A DNA stretch of 64,000 nucleotides. It comes from Prosthecobacter gellanilyticus. GTDB taxonomy: Bacteria > Verrucomicrobiota > Verrucomicrobiia > Verrucomicrobiales > Verrucomicrobiaceae. Below the pieces are notes generated by a model. The model was given only the letters and a program-made list of their open reading frames with translations, was not told where the DNA came from and searched no databases. Made by a program: the position numbers and the translations under genes. Below, one piece after another: positions 43,227 through 51,932 of this stretch. The stretch spans positions 87,888 to 151,887 of the forward strand of contig NZ_BKAG01000017.1 in assembly GCF_007992435.1 (NCBI RefSeq), given 5' to 3'. Each line of letters starts with the position of its first letter. Position 1 is the first letter of the stretch.

Positions 43227-44684
43227 ATGCACCGCACCCTGCTCTCCCTCTGCCTGCTCCTGGTCGCATCCACCTCCGCGCTTTCCGCGGCAGATGCTGC
43301 AAAGCCAAACGTGCTCTTCATCGCCATCGATGACCTGCGTGACTGGGTGGGCTACCTGCATCACAACGAGCAGACGAAGACCCCGAACATTGACCGTCTC
43401 GCGAAGATGGGCACGGCCTTCACCCGCAGCTACTGCGCCGCTCCAGTGTGCAATCCCTCACGCACCGCGCTGATGAGCGGCATGCGCCCCTCCACCACCG
43501 GCGTGTATGGGAACGAGACCGACTGGCGCAAGATCGTGCCTGAGGACAAGCCGCTCACCGCCTCCTTCCGCAAAGGCGGCTACTACGTCTGCGGCGCTGG
43601 CAAGATCTACCATGAGTCCTTCAAGCGCGACAGCGAGTGGGATGACTACCTCACCAAGGAAGGCGGCGGCAAGGCCGAGAACAAGCTCTCCAAAAATGCC
43701 AAGGACGGCGGTGTCGGCGGCATCCGCTTTGCCCCGCTGGACTGCCAGGATAATGAACTCGAAGACTATGCCATCGCGGACTACGGCATCGAGCAGCTCG
43801 GCAAGAAGCACGACAAGCCCTTCTTCCTCGCCGTGGGCCTGCACAAGCCCCACATGGCCTGGAATGTGCCGCAGAAATGGTATGACATGTTCCCCCTGGA
43901 GAGCATCCAGCTGCCTCCCTACAAGGAGGATGATCTGTCCGACGTCCCGCCCGCTGGTGTGGCCATGGCCAAGCCGAATGGCGACCACAAAAACATCCTC
44001 GACTCTGGTCGCTGGAAGGAAGCCATCCAGGCCTATCTCGCCGCCACGGCCTACACCGACATGAACATCGGCCGCCTGCTGGATGCCTTCGACAAATCTG
44101 CTTATAAGGACAACACCATCATCGTCTTCTGGTGTGACCACGGCTGGCATCTCGGCGAGAAGCATCACTGGCGCAAATTTGCCCTTTGGGAGGAGGCCAC
44201 GCGCGCTCCGCTGCTCTGGGTCGTGCCCGGATTGACGAAGCCCGGCACCGTCTGCGACCGCACGGTCGACTTCATGAGCATCTACCCCACGCTCATGGAG
44301 GTCTGCGGTCTGCCCAAGCCTGCGCATCTTGAAGGTCCGAGCATCAAGTCACTGCTCGAAAATCCCGCCGCTCCCTGGACCACACCCGCTCTCACCACCC
44401 ATGGCTTCAACAACCACGGCGTGCGCAACGAAGGCTGGCGCTACATCCGCTATGCGAATGGCGACGAGGAACTCTACAACGAGTCCGCCGACCCCAACGA
44501 ATGGACGAACCTCGCCAAGGATCCGCAGCATCAAGCCATCAAGGATGAACTGGCCAAATCCATGCCCGCGGAGAACGCTAAAGTTCCTAACAAAGAGAAA
44601 GGCAAGACCGAGAAGACTCCGGAGATGAAGGCGAAGCGCAAAGAGAAGAAGATGCAGAAGGGGAAGGAGCCGGCCGAGGGGTGA
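43227..44684 (+). CDS. Exported sulfatase, iduronate-2-sulfatase-like
   Basis: A 485-residue type I sulfatase after a signal peptide (LLSLCLLLVASTSALSAA). The catalytic Cys, converted to formylglycine, is in CNPSRTALMSG (CxPSR) near residue 75. Metal ligands are seen in FIAIDDLRDWVG and FWCDHGWHLGEKHHWRKF. The order resembles iduronate-2-sulfatases and predicts release of sulfate from polysaccharides. The C-terminal 50 residues are highly Lys/Glu-rich (KEKGKTEKTPEMKAKRKEKK). It needs a formylglycine-generating enzyme, not encoded here. A terminator hairpin lies 31 bases after the stop. Confidence 0.92.
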   Translation: MHRTLLSLCLLLVASTSALSAADAAKPNVLFIAIDDLRDWVGYLHHNEQTKTPNIDRLAKMGTAFTRSYCAAPVCNPSRTALMSGMRPSTTGVYGNETDWRKIVPEDKPLTASFRKGGYYVCGAGKIYHESFKRDSEWDDYLTKEGGGKAENKLSKNAKDGGVGGIRFAPLDCQDNELEDYAIADYGIEQLGKKHDKPFFLAVGLHKPHMAWNVPQKWYDMFPLESIQLPPYKEDDLSDVPPAGVAMAKPNGDHKNILDSGRWKEAIQAYLAATAYTDMNIGRLLDAFDKSAYKDNTIIVFWCDHGWHLGEKHHWRKFALWEEATRAPLLWVVPGLTKPGTVCDRTVDFMSIYPTLMEVCGLPKPAHLEGPSIKSLLENPAAPWTTPALTTHGFNNHGVRNEGWRYIRYANGDEELYNESADPNEWTNLAKDPQHQAIKDELAKSMPAENAKVPNKEKGKTEKTPEMKAKRKEKKMQKGKEPAEG

Positions 44685-44714
44685 TGGATGGCTGAGGCCC
44701 GAGCACAAAGAAAA

Positions 44715-44736
44715 CGGCCTGGCTTCCGCCAGGCCG
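44715..44736 (-). terminator. Rho-independent terminator, chiefly for the minus strand
   Basis: A 9-bp stem CGGCCTGGC/GCCAGGCCG with loop TTCC. On the minus strand it is followed directly by TTTTCTTTG, so it ends the 67-residue lipoprotein gene. On the plus strand the T-run is 10 bases away, so it may also serve the sulfatase gene less efficiently. Confidence 0.75.
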
Positions 44737-44768
44737 CTAAATGAGGGTTTTTGATCTGTCGGCAGACT

Positions 44769-44972
44769 TTAGTAGGTCACCGTGCGAGTCGTCTGCACCG
44801 CGCCACTGACAGGAACAATAGCGGTTGGTGAGCTGACCGTGGTTTCCTCGGTGGTCGTCATGACTGAGCGGCGAGGGTGATCATCATCGTCATCATCATG
44901 GTCGTATGTCTCACAACTGGCGAGACACATCAGGCTGGTGCCTGCCAGCAGGGCTAGAAGAAGTTTGTTCAT
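44769..44972 (-). CDS. Small Asp-rich lipoprotein
   Basis: A 67-residue protein with a lipobox LASC after a 16-residue hydrophobic run (LLLALLAGTSLMCLASC). A short acidic HDDDDDDH stretch and a Thr/Val-rich tail (MTTTEETTVSSPTA) follow. No family recognised. It shares the acidic and Thr-rich composition with the neighbouring 234-residue protein, whose stop lies 32 bases upstream. The acidic cluster suggests calcium or cation binding. Confidence 0.65.
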   Translation of the reverse strand: MNKLLLALLAGTSLMCLASCETYDHDDDDDDHPRRSVMTTTEETTVSSPTAIVPVSGAVQTTRTVTY

Positions 44973-45004
44973 GATCGTCAGGTAGGTTGGGTTGCGCAGA
45001 CGGC

Positions 45005-45709
45005 TCAGTTGTCATCGTCGTCCTTGTCCCGGGGAACGGGAACGGTTGTGGTCGTCGTGGTCCTTTGAGTCTCGACCACAGGCGGCACGGCCACGGCGGC
45101 GGCGGCTCTGCGAACGACCACCTTGCTGGCGATGAGCGCTCCATCGGCACCCTTGACGTAGTATACTGTGACAGGAACACCGGACCTTACGGTGTCGACA
45201 GCGATGGGGGCGCCGGCTTCATCCACGTAGGAGGTGGTCTTGGTGTAGGTGTAGGGCAGCGGCTGTGGGGACGACTGCGAACGGACAACAATGCGGTCAG
45301 CGCCGAAATCAGCGACCGTGCCTTCCGAATAGGTGGTGGTTTCAGTGACGGAAGGTGTGACCACTCGCGCGGTGGCACCGGTCTTCACCATCACCTTGGA
45401 CACGATCAGGCGGTCTCCAACCTTGGTGTAGTACACCGTGGTCGGAACCCCCGCTGTCACAAGGCTCGCGGAGACAGGATTGCCGAGCTCATCCACATAA
45501 TTGGTGGTGTCCGTGGAGATGTAGCGGATGGGCTGGCTGTCGACGGCCGTCTTGATCAACAGACCTTGCGGGCCGAATTCGCTGACGATGCCATCAGAGG
45601 TGACTGTTGTCCGTGTGGCCTCGATCGTTTGAGCTTGAACGATGCCACCGGCGGTGAGCGCTACTGTGAGCAGCAGAGCATGGAGTGAGTTTGAGAGGAT
45701 GTGTTTCAT
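45005..45709 (-). CDS. Exported protein with a tandem duplicated domain
   Basis: A 234-residue exported protein with a signal peptide (ALLLTVALTAGGIVQA). The mature chain is two copies of an approximately 75-residue unit. Copy 1 runs SEFGPQGLLIKT to TNYVDELGNPV and VPTTVYYTKVGDRLIVSKV. Copy 2 has ADFGADRIVVRS, TSYVDEAGAPI and VPVTVYYVKGADGALIASKV. A TTTTTTVPVPRDKDDDDN tail ends it. The unit resembles short beta-barrel or Bacterial OB-fold domains of stress proteins. No function is known. ATG at 45709. Confidence 0.75.
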   Translation of the reverse strand: MKHILSNSLHALLLTVALTAGGIVQAQTIEATRTTVTSDGIVSEFGPQGLLIKTAVDSQPIRYISTDTTNYVDELGNPVSASLVTAGVPTTVYYTKVGDRLIVSKVMVKTGATARVVTPSVTETTTYSEGTVADFGADRIVVRSQSSPQPLPYTYTKTTSYVDEAGAPIAVDTVRSGVPVTVYYVKGADGALIASKVVVRRAAAAVAVPPVVETQRTTTTTTVPVPRDKDDDDN

Positions 45710-45836
45710 ATCATGGTGGATACGGGTTTCCCTGCGCTTTTGGTTATGGGGTCTATCCCCACCCCTTTTCTGGATTGGAGAAACCGCCCGGCTTTTTTCG
45801 CGCTTGCCGGCGGCCTAGGGCGGATCAGTATGGCAT

Positions 45837-46406
45837 ATGGTCTCTCCCTCTTTTCCGTGCCTTCCTAGTCGCCGCCAGATTGTCCTTCACACCCTTGCCT
45901 GCACTGCCTTTGCCCTGATGGGCCCGGCTCTCCAGGGGCAGGAAGCCGCAGCGACCTCGAGCTTGCGTGAAGTGGGCGGCCTGAAGCTCAACTGCCCCCT
46001 TCCACTGGAGGAAAAGAGCAAGACCGGAGAAAATGAGATGATGCACAGCCAGGCGCAATACAGCGTCAAAACGGACGGCTACGAGGTCGCTGTGGTCTCC
46101 ATCCACTACAAGGACAGCGTGCCACTGGATCTGCAAAAGATCTCCCAGGGTTCCGCCAACAGCATGAGCAAGCTGGAAGGTGTGACCAATCCCAAGACAG
46201 AGTTCAAGAACCTGACCCTGGCGGGCGCGGACGAGGCGCGGTTGATGTCCTTCAAGGCTGACCGTTTTGGCAAGGTCCTCCGCACAGAGAGCACCTACAT
46301 CAGGAAAGGGCAGCAGCTGTGGATGGCGATCGTCACCTTTACGGAAGATGACAAACGCTCGATCTTCGTGGGTGAGACGATCAGCAAATCTGTGCGTCTC
46401 CAGTGA
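45837..46406 (+). CDS. Exported protein of unknown function
   Basis: A 189-residue protein with a signal-like N-terminus (RRQIVLHTLACTAFALMGPALQG) that also contains an Arg pair, so Tat export is possible. The rest (VGGLKLNCPLPLEEKS, FKNLTLAGADEARLMSF, LWMAIVTFTEDDKRSIFVGE) fits a single alpha/beta domain like those with detached 'hypothetical exported' status; no motif was recognised. ATG at 45837, following a 127-base gap divergent from the duplicated-domain protein. Confidence 0.65.
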   Translation: MVSPSFPCLPSRRQIVLHTLACTAFALMGPALQGQEAAATSSLREVGGLKLNCPLPLEEKSKTGENEMMHSQAQYSVKTDGYEVAVVSIHYKDSVPLDLQKISQGSANSMSKLEGVTNPKTEFKNLTLAGADEARLMSFKADRFGKVLRTESTYIRKGQQLWMAIVTFTEDDKRSIFVGETISKSVRLQ

Positions 46407-46485
46407 GTCGTGTGAGAAAGCCTGTCCTTCTTGATTCAACACTGCATCTCCGTGACCAGCACCTGACTGTCACAACGTTTTTCCC

Positions 46486-47226
46486 ATGACTCTCCGCGAA
46501 CCCGAAACCGTCGAACTTTCCACGCCCACCGGCCCCATGCGCGCCCTGGTGCTGCGCCCTGCAAGTGAAGGCCGCTTCCCGGGCCTGCTTTTTCACTCGG
46601 AGATTTTTCAGAACACCGGTCCCATCTGCCGCACCGCCGCGTTTCTCGCCGGTCATGGCTTCATCGTGGTGCTGCCAGAGATTTACCATGAATATCTGGA
46701 GGCAGGTACAGTGCTGGCCTATGATCAAGCAGGCTCCGATGTGGGCAATCGCTTGAAGACCGAGAAGCCCGTCGCCGCTTATGATTCGGACAACCGCGCT
46801 GTGCTCGACTACTTGAAAGGCCACGAAGCCTGCACGGGAAAGCTGGGTTCCTTCGGCCCCTGCATCGGCGGGCATCTCACCTACCGCGCGGCTTTGCATC
46901 CAGATGTCTCCGCCGCCGCCTGCTTCTACCCCACAGATCTGCACAAGCGCAGTCTCGGTGCCGGCATGAATGATGACTCACTGGCGCGTGCAGCGGACAT
47001 CAAGGGCGAGCTGCTCATGGTCTTCGGTCGTCAGGATCCGCATGTGTCTGCCGAAGGCCGCGCCATGATCTACAACACTCTGGCTGCTGCTGGCGTGAAG
47101 TTCACCTGGCATGAGTTCAATGCCGCCCATGCCTTCCTCCGCGATGAAGGCCTGCGCTATGATCCGGAACTCGCTCGTCAAGCGCTCGGCATGACGGTCG
47201 ATTTCTTCCGCCGCTGCCTCAGTTAG
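46486..47226 (+). CDS. Dienelactone hydrolase family protein
   Basis: A 246-residue alpha/beta hydrolase. The nucleophile Cys lies in GSFGPCIGGH, the acid is probably Asp in FGRQDPHVS, and the His in NAAHAFLRDEG, giving the Cys-Asp-His triad of dienelactone hydrolases. The real substrate is uncertain because most genomic members do not act on chlorocatechol products. No signal peptide. ATG at 46486; converges with the CvfB-like gene 28 bases on. Confidence 0.88.
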   Translation: MTLREPETVELSTPTGPMRALVLRPASEGRFPGLLFHSEIFQNTGPICRTAAFLAGHGFIVVLPEIYHEYLEAGTVLAYDQAGSDVGNRLKTEKPVAAYDSDNRAVLDYLKGHEACTGKLGSFGPCIGGHLTYRAALHPDVSAAACFYPTDLHKRSLGAGMNDDSLARAADIKGELLMVFGRQDPHVSAEGRAMIYNTLAAAGVKFTWHEFNAAHAFLRDEGLRYDPELARQALGMTVDFFRRCLS

Positions 47227-47254
47227 GCCGGCGCGTTGCCGCGAGCTGAAAGCC

Positions 47255-48136
47255 TCACCTTTGTCCCGGCCGCCAGTCGCCTGGGGCCGGCTGCGTCGGG
47301 TCCACCAGCGCGATACCAGGCCGCGTGAACTGTATCTTCCGCTGACGGAAAAGAGCGCCGAGAGCCTGTTTGAAGGCGGCTTTGCTGGCCCCAAAAACCT
47401 CACGGATACCTTCGGGTGAGCTGTCGTCATCAAAGGGCAGTGCGCCTCCCGCTGCCTTCAATTCTTCAATGATGCGATCCGTCAGTGGCGCCACGCGTTG
47501 ATAGCCCGATGCATCCAGGCTGAGGTCGATCTTGTTTCCAGGATGCACGGCCGCGATGTAGCCCATGATCTCCTGCCCCGGCCGTAGCGGCGCAGTGGCA
47601 CGGCTCTCATGCAGCAGGCCCATGTGAGTTCCGCCGACCAGCGCATTGAAGCCCAGCGGCGTGCGATTAGCGATGATCAGCGGGACTTGCTGACCCTTCC
47701 TATAAAGCGCCGGCTGGCGGCTGAGATGCTTGTTAAACTTCGTGGTGGCGACGATGCGGTCGGAGCGCTCGTCCAGCTTCACAAACACCAGCACCCTGTC
47801 ACCCGGCTGCGGACGGTAATCTGACAGTTCGCGAAACGGCAGCAACAGATCCTTCGGCAGTCCCCAGTTCAGAAACACGCCCATCTGCTGGTGCACGCCC
47901 ACGACTTCCAGAGAGGCAAACTCTCCCACGATGGCCAGCGGACGCTCCGTGGTGGCAATGACACGGTCCTCAGAGTCTCGATAAATGAAAACCTCCAGCA
48001 GCTGGTCCAGCGTGGTGCCCCTCGGCACATAGCGCGTCGGCAGCAGGATCTCCCCATGCGGACCACCATCCAGGTAAATGCCGTGGGGTGTGCTGTAGAG
48101 CACTTTGAGTCGATTGTATCTGCCGAGGTCTGCCAT
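47255..48136 (-). CDS. CvfB-like S1-domain RNA-binding protein
   Basis: A 293-residue protein of the CvfB/YitL family. Four parts are seen in order: two S1-like OB domains (VLYSTPHGIYLDGG and VGVHQQMGVFLNWGLPKDLLLPF), a third S1 domain with GFNALVGGTHMGLLHESR and GYIAAVHPGNKIDLSL, and a C-terminal winged helix (EVFGASKAAFKQALGALFRQRKI). CvfB of Staphylococcus affects virulence-gene expression and binds RNA. The ATG at 48136 is chosen; upstream frame sequence to 48322 is unlikely to be coding. Converges on the dienelactone hydrolase gene. Confidence 0.88.
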   Translation of the reverse strand: MADLGRYNRLKVLYSTPHGIYLDGGPHGEILLPTRYVPRGTTLDQLLEVFIYRDSEDRVIATTERPLAIVGEFASLEVVGVHQQMGVFLNWGLPKDLLLPFRELSDYRPQPGDRVLVFVKLDERSDRIVATTKFNKHLSRQPALYRKGQQVPLIIANRTPLGFNALVGGTHMGLLHESRATAPLRPGQEIMGYIAAVHPGNKIDLSLDASGYQRVAPLTDRIIEELKAAGGALPFDDDSSPEGIREVFGASKAAFKQALGALFRQRKIQFTRPGIALVDPTQPAPGDWRPGQR

Positions 48137-48320
48137 GTGACCGCAGGCTAGGCGCGGACGCGGTGTTTTTCCAATCCCCATATCCACGCATTTCGTTCGT
48201 GGCCCGATGAAGGGATCACCGACTCCGCTGCAATCAAGGTTTGCGGCGTGCATCTCCGATGTTACACAGGCTGGTGATCGAGCGTAAGCTTCATCACCGA
48301 CCGCTTTCACCCAACCCTTC

Positions 48321-48656
48321 ATGTCTCAGACCCTGGCTGACGAAACTTATGATGCTGGCGCCTACACGCGCGAGGTCATCGAGCAGGTCTGGCAGCTCGC
48401 GCAGACGATCCCGGGGAATGACCCGGCGGTGTGGCGGAAGGATGAGTTCGGCGCCTGGCTGCACCGGCAGGACTACCGGAACCGGCACAGCGAATTTGGC
48501 TGGGAGATCGCCGATGGCGGCTACCGCATGCGCAGCATGGGCCTCACCGCCCTGCGCCCCATGCAGTGGCAGAACCATGTGGACTTCCTCGTCGCCTCAC
48601 GCAATCAAGCCGTGGTCACCGCCGATGGCCTGCGCAATTCACGCCGGCTGCTCTGA
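48321..48656 (+). CDS. Conserved protein of unknown function, 111 residues
   Basis: A short soluble protein with WRKDEFGAWLHRQDYRNRHSEFGWEIADGG in its centre, split here as WRKDEFGAWLHRQDY and FGWEIADGGYRMRS. The Trp-rich, HNH-adjacent look resembles phage and plasmid 'HNH-associated' small proteins, but the metal-binding residues of a nuclease are not present. ATG at 48321; it lies divergently from the CvfB-like gene and is followed by a repeat-rich gap. Confidence 0.6.
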   Translation: MSQTLADETYDAGAYTREVIEQVWQLAQTIPGNDPAVWRKDEFGAWLHRQDYRNRHSEFGWEIADGGYRMRSMGLTALRPMQWQNHVDFLVASRNQAVVTADGLRNSRRLL

Positions 48657-48712
48657 GCTTCAAATGCTCCCGGGCAATGATGCCGAAACTCCGTCATCCT
48701 TGCTGATGATCG

Positions 48713-48824
48713 CGAGCCGGAGGCTCGATGGCCGGTAGCCGGCGGTGAAAGGAGCGTAGCGACTGAGAACCACCGGACTTCACAAGTCGTGCGCACCAAT
48801 CAAGTTTGCGTCTCGGAGAGACGC
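48713..48824. repeat. Compound intergenic element of three hairpins
   Basis: CGAGCC/GGCTCG around GGA (48713-48727); CCGGCGGT with ACCACCGG (48739-48746 and 48769-48776, one mismatch); GCGTCTC/GAGACGC around GGA (48808-48824). It shares the GGA-loop style with the element at 19210-19322. The 220-base gap holds no gene. Confidence 0.6.
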
Positions 48825-48876
48825 TGGAAGCATTCGCCAACTCCCACCCCCCTGCCGACATGTGTTCTGCGATGAC

Positions 48877-49944
48877 TCAAAACGGCTTCAGCGCCACCCC
48901 GCCGCAGTCTTTGCAGAGCATGGATGCATCTCGAAACTGCGTGGAACAGCGCGGGCAGTAGGCCGCCGAGCCTGGCTGGCGCTCCGGCACTTCCTCGAGC
49001 TTCGCCTCGTCAAACCCGCGCTCCTTCCAGAAAACGCGTAACAAACGTTGCTGCAAATCACCCGAGGCTGCCGACGGATGGCAGGCCGCGTTCCAAAACA
49101 GCCGTGCCAGCTTCAGGCGGGAGCTTTCCGTCAAAGAACACCAGGCTGCCAGCGGGTGTGACTCCAGCCATCGCGCCTCGAGAATGTGATCCGCCGCACG
49201 CAGCCCGAACTGGGGCAGAAAGAACATGGGCAGCGTCTTCCAGAAGCGATGTTTGACCCTGCCCTTCGGCAGATCTCCCGCCGCACGCCAGAACAAGATG
49301 GCCTGCACCCACATCAGCAGAGCCATCACACCTGCGGCATTGAGGATGCCCACGCCATCTCCTAACTGGCGATAGATCACCGGCAGCACACCGAAGCAAA
49401 GCAGGAAGGTCATCAGCGAAACACGGCGCAGCCACCGCGTAAGCCTTGTGGACTCCGCCATGTGCGCGGTCACCTTCTGCACATCCAGCGTGGCACGCGC
49501 ATGCTTTTCAAAATCGCGCTCGCGGGCCTCTGCGTTCATCGTGGTCCACTTTCGCACCCTCTCAGCCATGGCAGATGCCAGGTCAGCATGATGAAAAAGC
49601 ACACGCTGGCCCTGGCTGAGCTGCAGCACACGTTCAGTGGCCTGCGGCTTCACCTCCGCCCACGGTATCACAGCTTCCGGACGACCTTCCTCATTCAACA
49701 CTTCAAGCCCCGCCTCACAAGGCAGCAACTGCCAGGGCAGCATGACCGCATGCACCGGCGGAGGCGGCAGCACGGGCAGCACCAGGAAGCGCCGCCCGGC
49801 AAAATCTAGCGGCGCAAAGACACGCCTCAGCGCGCCTTCCTTGCCGTGAGCCATGAGCAGCCAGGCACCCGCAGGCACCAGCCTCAGACACTCCGCCAGA
49901 TACAGCAGCGCGAAGAGAAGGAAAAGCCACTGGCCGTCTGTCAT
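48877..49944 (-). CDS. Membrane protein with C-terminal zinc ribbon
   Basis: A 355-residue unrecognised protein. A membrane helix at the N-terminus (LFLLFALLYLAECLRLV), two in the middle (SLMTFLLCFGVLPVIY, AAGVMALLMWVQAILFWRAAG), and a terminal zinc ribbon (CPRCSTQFRDASMLCKDCGG). The loop between them is helical and charged. It lies 11 bases upstream of the DUF2167 gene's stop on the same strand, so both may be expressed together. Role unknown. Confidence 0.7.
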   Translation of the reverse strand: MTDGQWLFLLFALLYLAECLRLVPAGAWLLMAHGKEGALRRVFAPLDFAGRRFLVLPVLPPPPVHAVMLPWQLLPCEAGLEVLNEEGRPEAVIPWAEVKPQATERVLQLSQGQRVLFHHADLASAMAERVRKWTTMNAEARERDFEKHARATLDVQKVTAHMAESTRLTRWLRRVSLMTFLLCFGVLPVIYRQLGDGVGILNAAGVMALLMWVQAILFWRAAGDLPKGRVKHRFWKTLPMFFLPQFGLRAADHILEARWLESHPLAAWCSLTESSRLKLARLFWNAACHPSAASGDLQQRLLRVFWKERGFDEAKLEEVPERQPGSAAYCPRCSTQFRDASMLCKDCGGVALKPF

Positions 49945-49955
49945 GACGACTCAGA

Positions 49956-50927
49956 TCACACGGACTCCTTGCGGCCAAACAGCTTCGAGAACAGCGCCTT
50001 GATGCCTGCTCCGATGGCCACCACCACGACGACAATGCCCTTGCCCAGCTTCGCGACCAAGCCGCCCAGCTTTGCAAACAGGCCCATCTTTGCCGCGGCC
50101 ACGGCACCACCACCAGCGATCAGGGCCGTGAGACCATACTCAGCCACCTTGTCACCCGCGCGGAACTCCGCGTAGGTGTTTCCTGTGGTGTACTGGAAGT
50201 CCTTCATGATGCCCTGATACTGCGGCAGCAGGGTCTGCATCTCCTCAGGATCACAGACGAGCTCGACCTCCATCACCCCATGACGGCCCAGCAGACGGGT
50301 GTTGTAGTTGATGGACTCATTGCCGCTCTCACTCACCACACGCAGCGCCCACTCAAGGTTCTTCGTCTGGTCATTGAAGCGCGGTGGCAGAGCCCAGCCG
50401 ACCACTTTCAGAGTACCCAGCCCCATGCGCTTGCGTTCCACGTTGGCAGCTTCCTGACCTTCCTGGAAGGTCTTCAGCATCTCATCCGCGCCTGCATCCA
50501 GCTGGCTTTTTTCATCATCCTTGACGTACCCCGTGTTCTCGAACTCGAAAATGACCCAGGGTCCCAGACCTTCCGTGGTCATCATGCCGAGCTCAGAGGT
50601 GCCTGGGACGTTGTCAAAAAGCTTCAGCATGTCACGCGTGCCCTGTGGCCCGGTGAAGCGCCAGCCCTGCGGGATGCTCACTTCCGCCATGCTGCCCAGT
50701 GCCGACTTGCCGGAGCGTGTCCAGCCAAAGGTCTCAATCTTGTCGATCAGCTTCTTCTGCTGCGCCTCGATCTCCGCCTCGGTCGGCTCTGCCGGTGCAG
50801 CTGCGGCGCCTCCAGCCCCAGGAGCCGGAGCCGGCTGGCTCTGCCCCATGGCGGACATGCTGAAGACGGACATCAGGATCAGGCTGCTGAGCAGGCTCGT
50901 CATTTGGGAGAAGGCTGGAAGCTTCAT
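49956..50927 (-). CDS. DUF2167 membrane-anchored protein
   Basis: A 323-residue exported protein of the DUF2167 family. A signal peptide (FSQMTSLLSSLILMSVFSMSAMG) and a Pro/Ala linker precede the domain, recognisable from IPQGWRFTGPQGTRDML, GLGPWVIFEFENTGYVKDDEK and LLGRHGVMEVELVCDPEEM. A C-terminal membrane segment (LIAGGGAVAAAKMGLFA, then KGIVVVVVAIGAGIKALF) and a basic end follow, the usual design of DUF2167 proteins. ATG at 50927 rather than 50966 because the signal begins there. Divergent from the gene at 51050. Confidence 0.85.
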   Translation of the reverse strand: MKLPAFSQMTSLLSSLILMSVFSMSAMGQSQPAPAPGAGGAAAAPAEPTEAEIEAQQKKLIDKIETFGWTRSGKSALGSMAEVSIPQGWRFTGPQGTRDMLKLFDNVPGTSELGMMTTEGLGPWVIFEFENTGYVKDDEKSQLDAGADEMLKTFQEGQEAANVERKRMGLGTLKVVGWALPPRFNDQTKNLEWALRVVSESGNESINYNTRLLGRHGVMEVELVCDPEEMQTLLPQYQGIMKDFQYTTGNTYAEFRAGDKVAEYGLTALIAGGGAVAAAKMGLFAKLGGLVAKLGKGIVVVVVAIGAGIKALFSKLFGRKESV

Positions 50928-51049
50928 GGAGAAGGGGTTAGAAAGGAATGATAGGTTATCCCGCACAGAATCCTAAGGTCAAGGCGCAGAACCCATGCCA
51001 CCGTAGATTTATGCTGGAGACAAGCGCAGCGCTGCGACATGTTTTTCAC

Positions 51050-51826
51050 ATGACTGAACCCGTCAGTACTCCCCAGGTATCCCCAGGCACCGCACGCTCC
51101 GGCTGCCTCCGCTGGTTCGTCGTCACCGTATTGCTTGGCCTGCTGGTGATGGGCGTGATGAGCATCTTCTTTCTCAAGACCCTCAAGGAGACGCTTTCCA
51201 TGCTGGCCAATCTGCCAGGACAAATGGTCCACAGCGACATCGAGACACGCTTCAAGGAGTCCATCACCAAGATCAGCGCCACCAACGGAGACATCCTGGA
51301 GGTCGCCACCATGGAGACGAATGAAACCGTCACGCGCTATGACATGAAGACTCTCTTCAATGAGATCATCTATCTCGGCACCACGGTCTCGGAGATCCGC
51401 ACACCCGTGGTCTATCGCTACCACATCAAGCTCTCCGAAGACTGGCAGCTCCATGTGCAGGATGGGCAGTGCATCGTCCGCGCCCCTGGCCTGCGGCCTT
51501 CCCAGCCGCCCGCCGTGCGCACGGATGGCATGGAAAAGAAATCTGACGCCGGCTGGTTCCGCTTTAATGCGGATGACAACCTCGCTAATCTGGAAAAAGA
51601 GCTCACCCCCACACTCGAAAAGCGCGCGGGTAACAAAGCGCATCTCGACAACATCCGCGAAGCCGCCCGCAAATCCGTGGCCGAGTTCGTGAAGAAGTGG
51701 CTGCTCGACTCCGCGCGCAATGACGACGGCACCAGCCAGATCCGCAGCATCACCGTGATCTTCCCCGACGATGCCCAGCCCAACACCGGCCCCATCACCC
51801 TGCCCCCGACGATCCAGGTGCAGTGA
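51050..51826 (+). CDS. Membrane-anchored protein of unknown function
   Basis: A 258-residue protein with one N-terminal membrane helix (LRWFVVTVLLGLLVMGVMSIFFL) and a soluble domain (ISATNGDILEVATMETNETVTRYD, TPVVYRYHIKLSEDWQLHVQDGQ). The design, with an anchor followed by a beta-rich domain, resembles DUF4230-type proteins, but similarity is too weak to be sure. The ATG at 51050 is chosen; the frame is open upstream to 50948. It is followed by a hairpin element. Confidence 0.65.
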   Translation: MTEPVSTPQVSPGTARSGCLRWFVVTVLLGLLVMGVMSIFFLKTLKETLSMLANLPGQMVHSDIETRFKESITKISATNGDILEVATMETNETVTRYDMKTLFNEIIYLGTTVSEIRTPVVYRYHIKLSEDWQLHVQDGQCIVRAPGLRPSQPPAVRTDGMEKKSDAGWFRFNADDNLANLEKELTPTLEKRAGNKAHLDNIREAARKSVAEFVKKWLLDSARNDDGTSQIRSITVIFPDDAQPNTGPITLPPTIQVQ

Positions 51827-51839
51827 GTTGTCTGAGTAA

Positions 51840-51897
51840 GTTGTTCACGCTTTAGCGTGTTCAATGACGTGCAAAGACACGCTGAAACGTGAACAAC
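51840..51897. repeat. Long inverted repeat with CACGCTTTAGCGTG core
   Basis: GTTGTTCACG (51840-51849) pairs with CGTGAACAAC (51888-51897), with inner TTTAGCGTGT/ACACGCTGAAA. CACGC-TTTA-GCGTG (51846-51859) also forms its own hairpin, and the same core recurs at 57082-57096. It is well placed to terminate the gene ending at 51826. Confidence 0.7.
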
Positions 51898-51932
51898 GTA
51901 CACCAGGACCGCTTCGCGACTTCCGCACCTAA

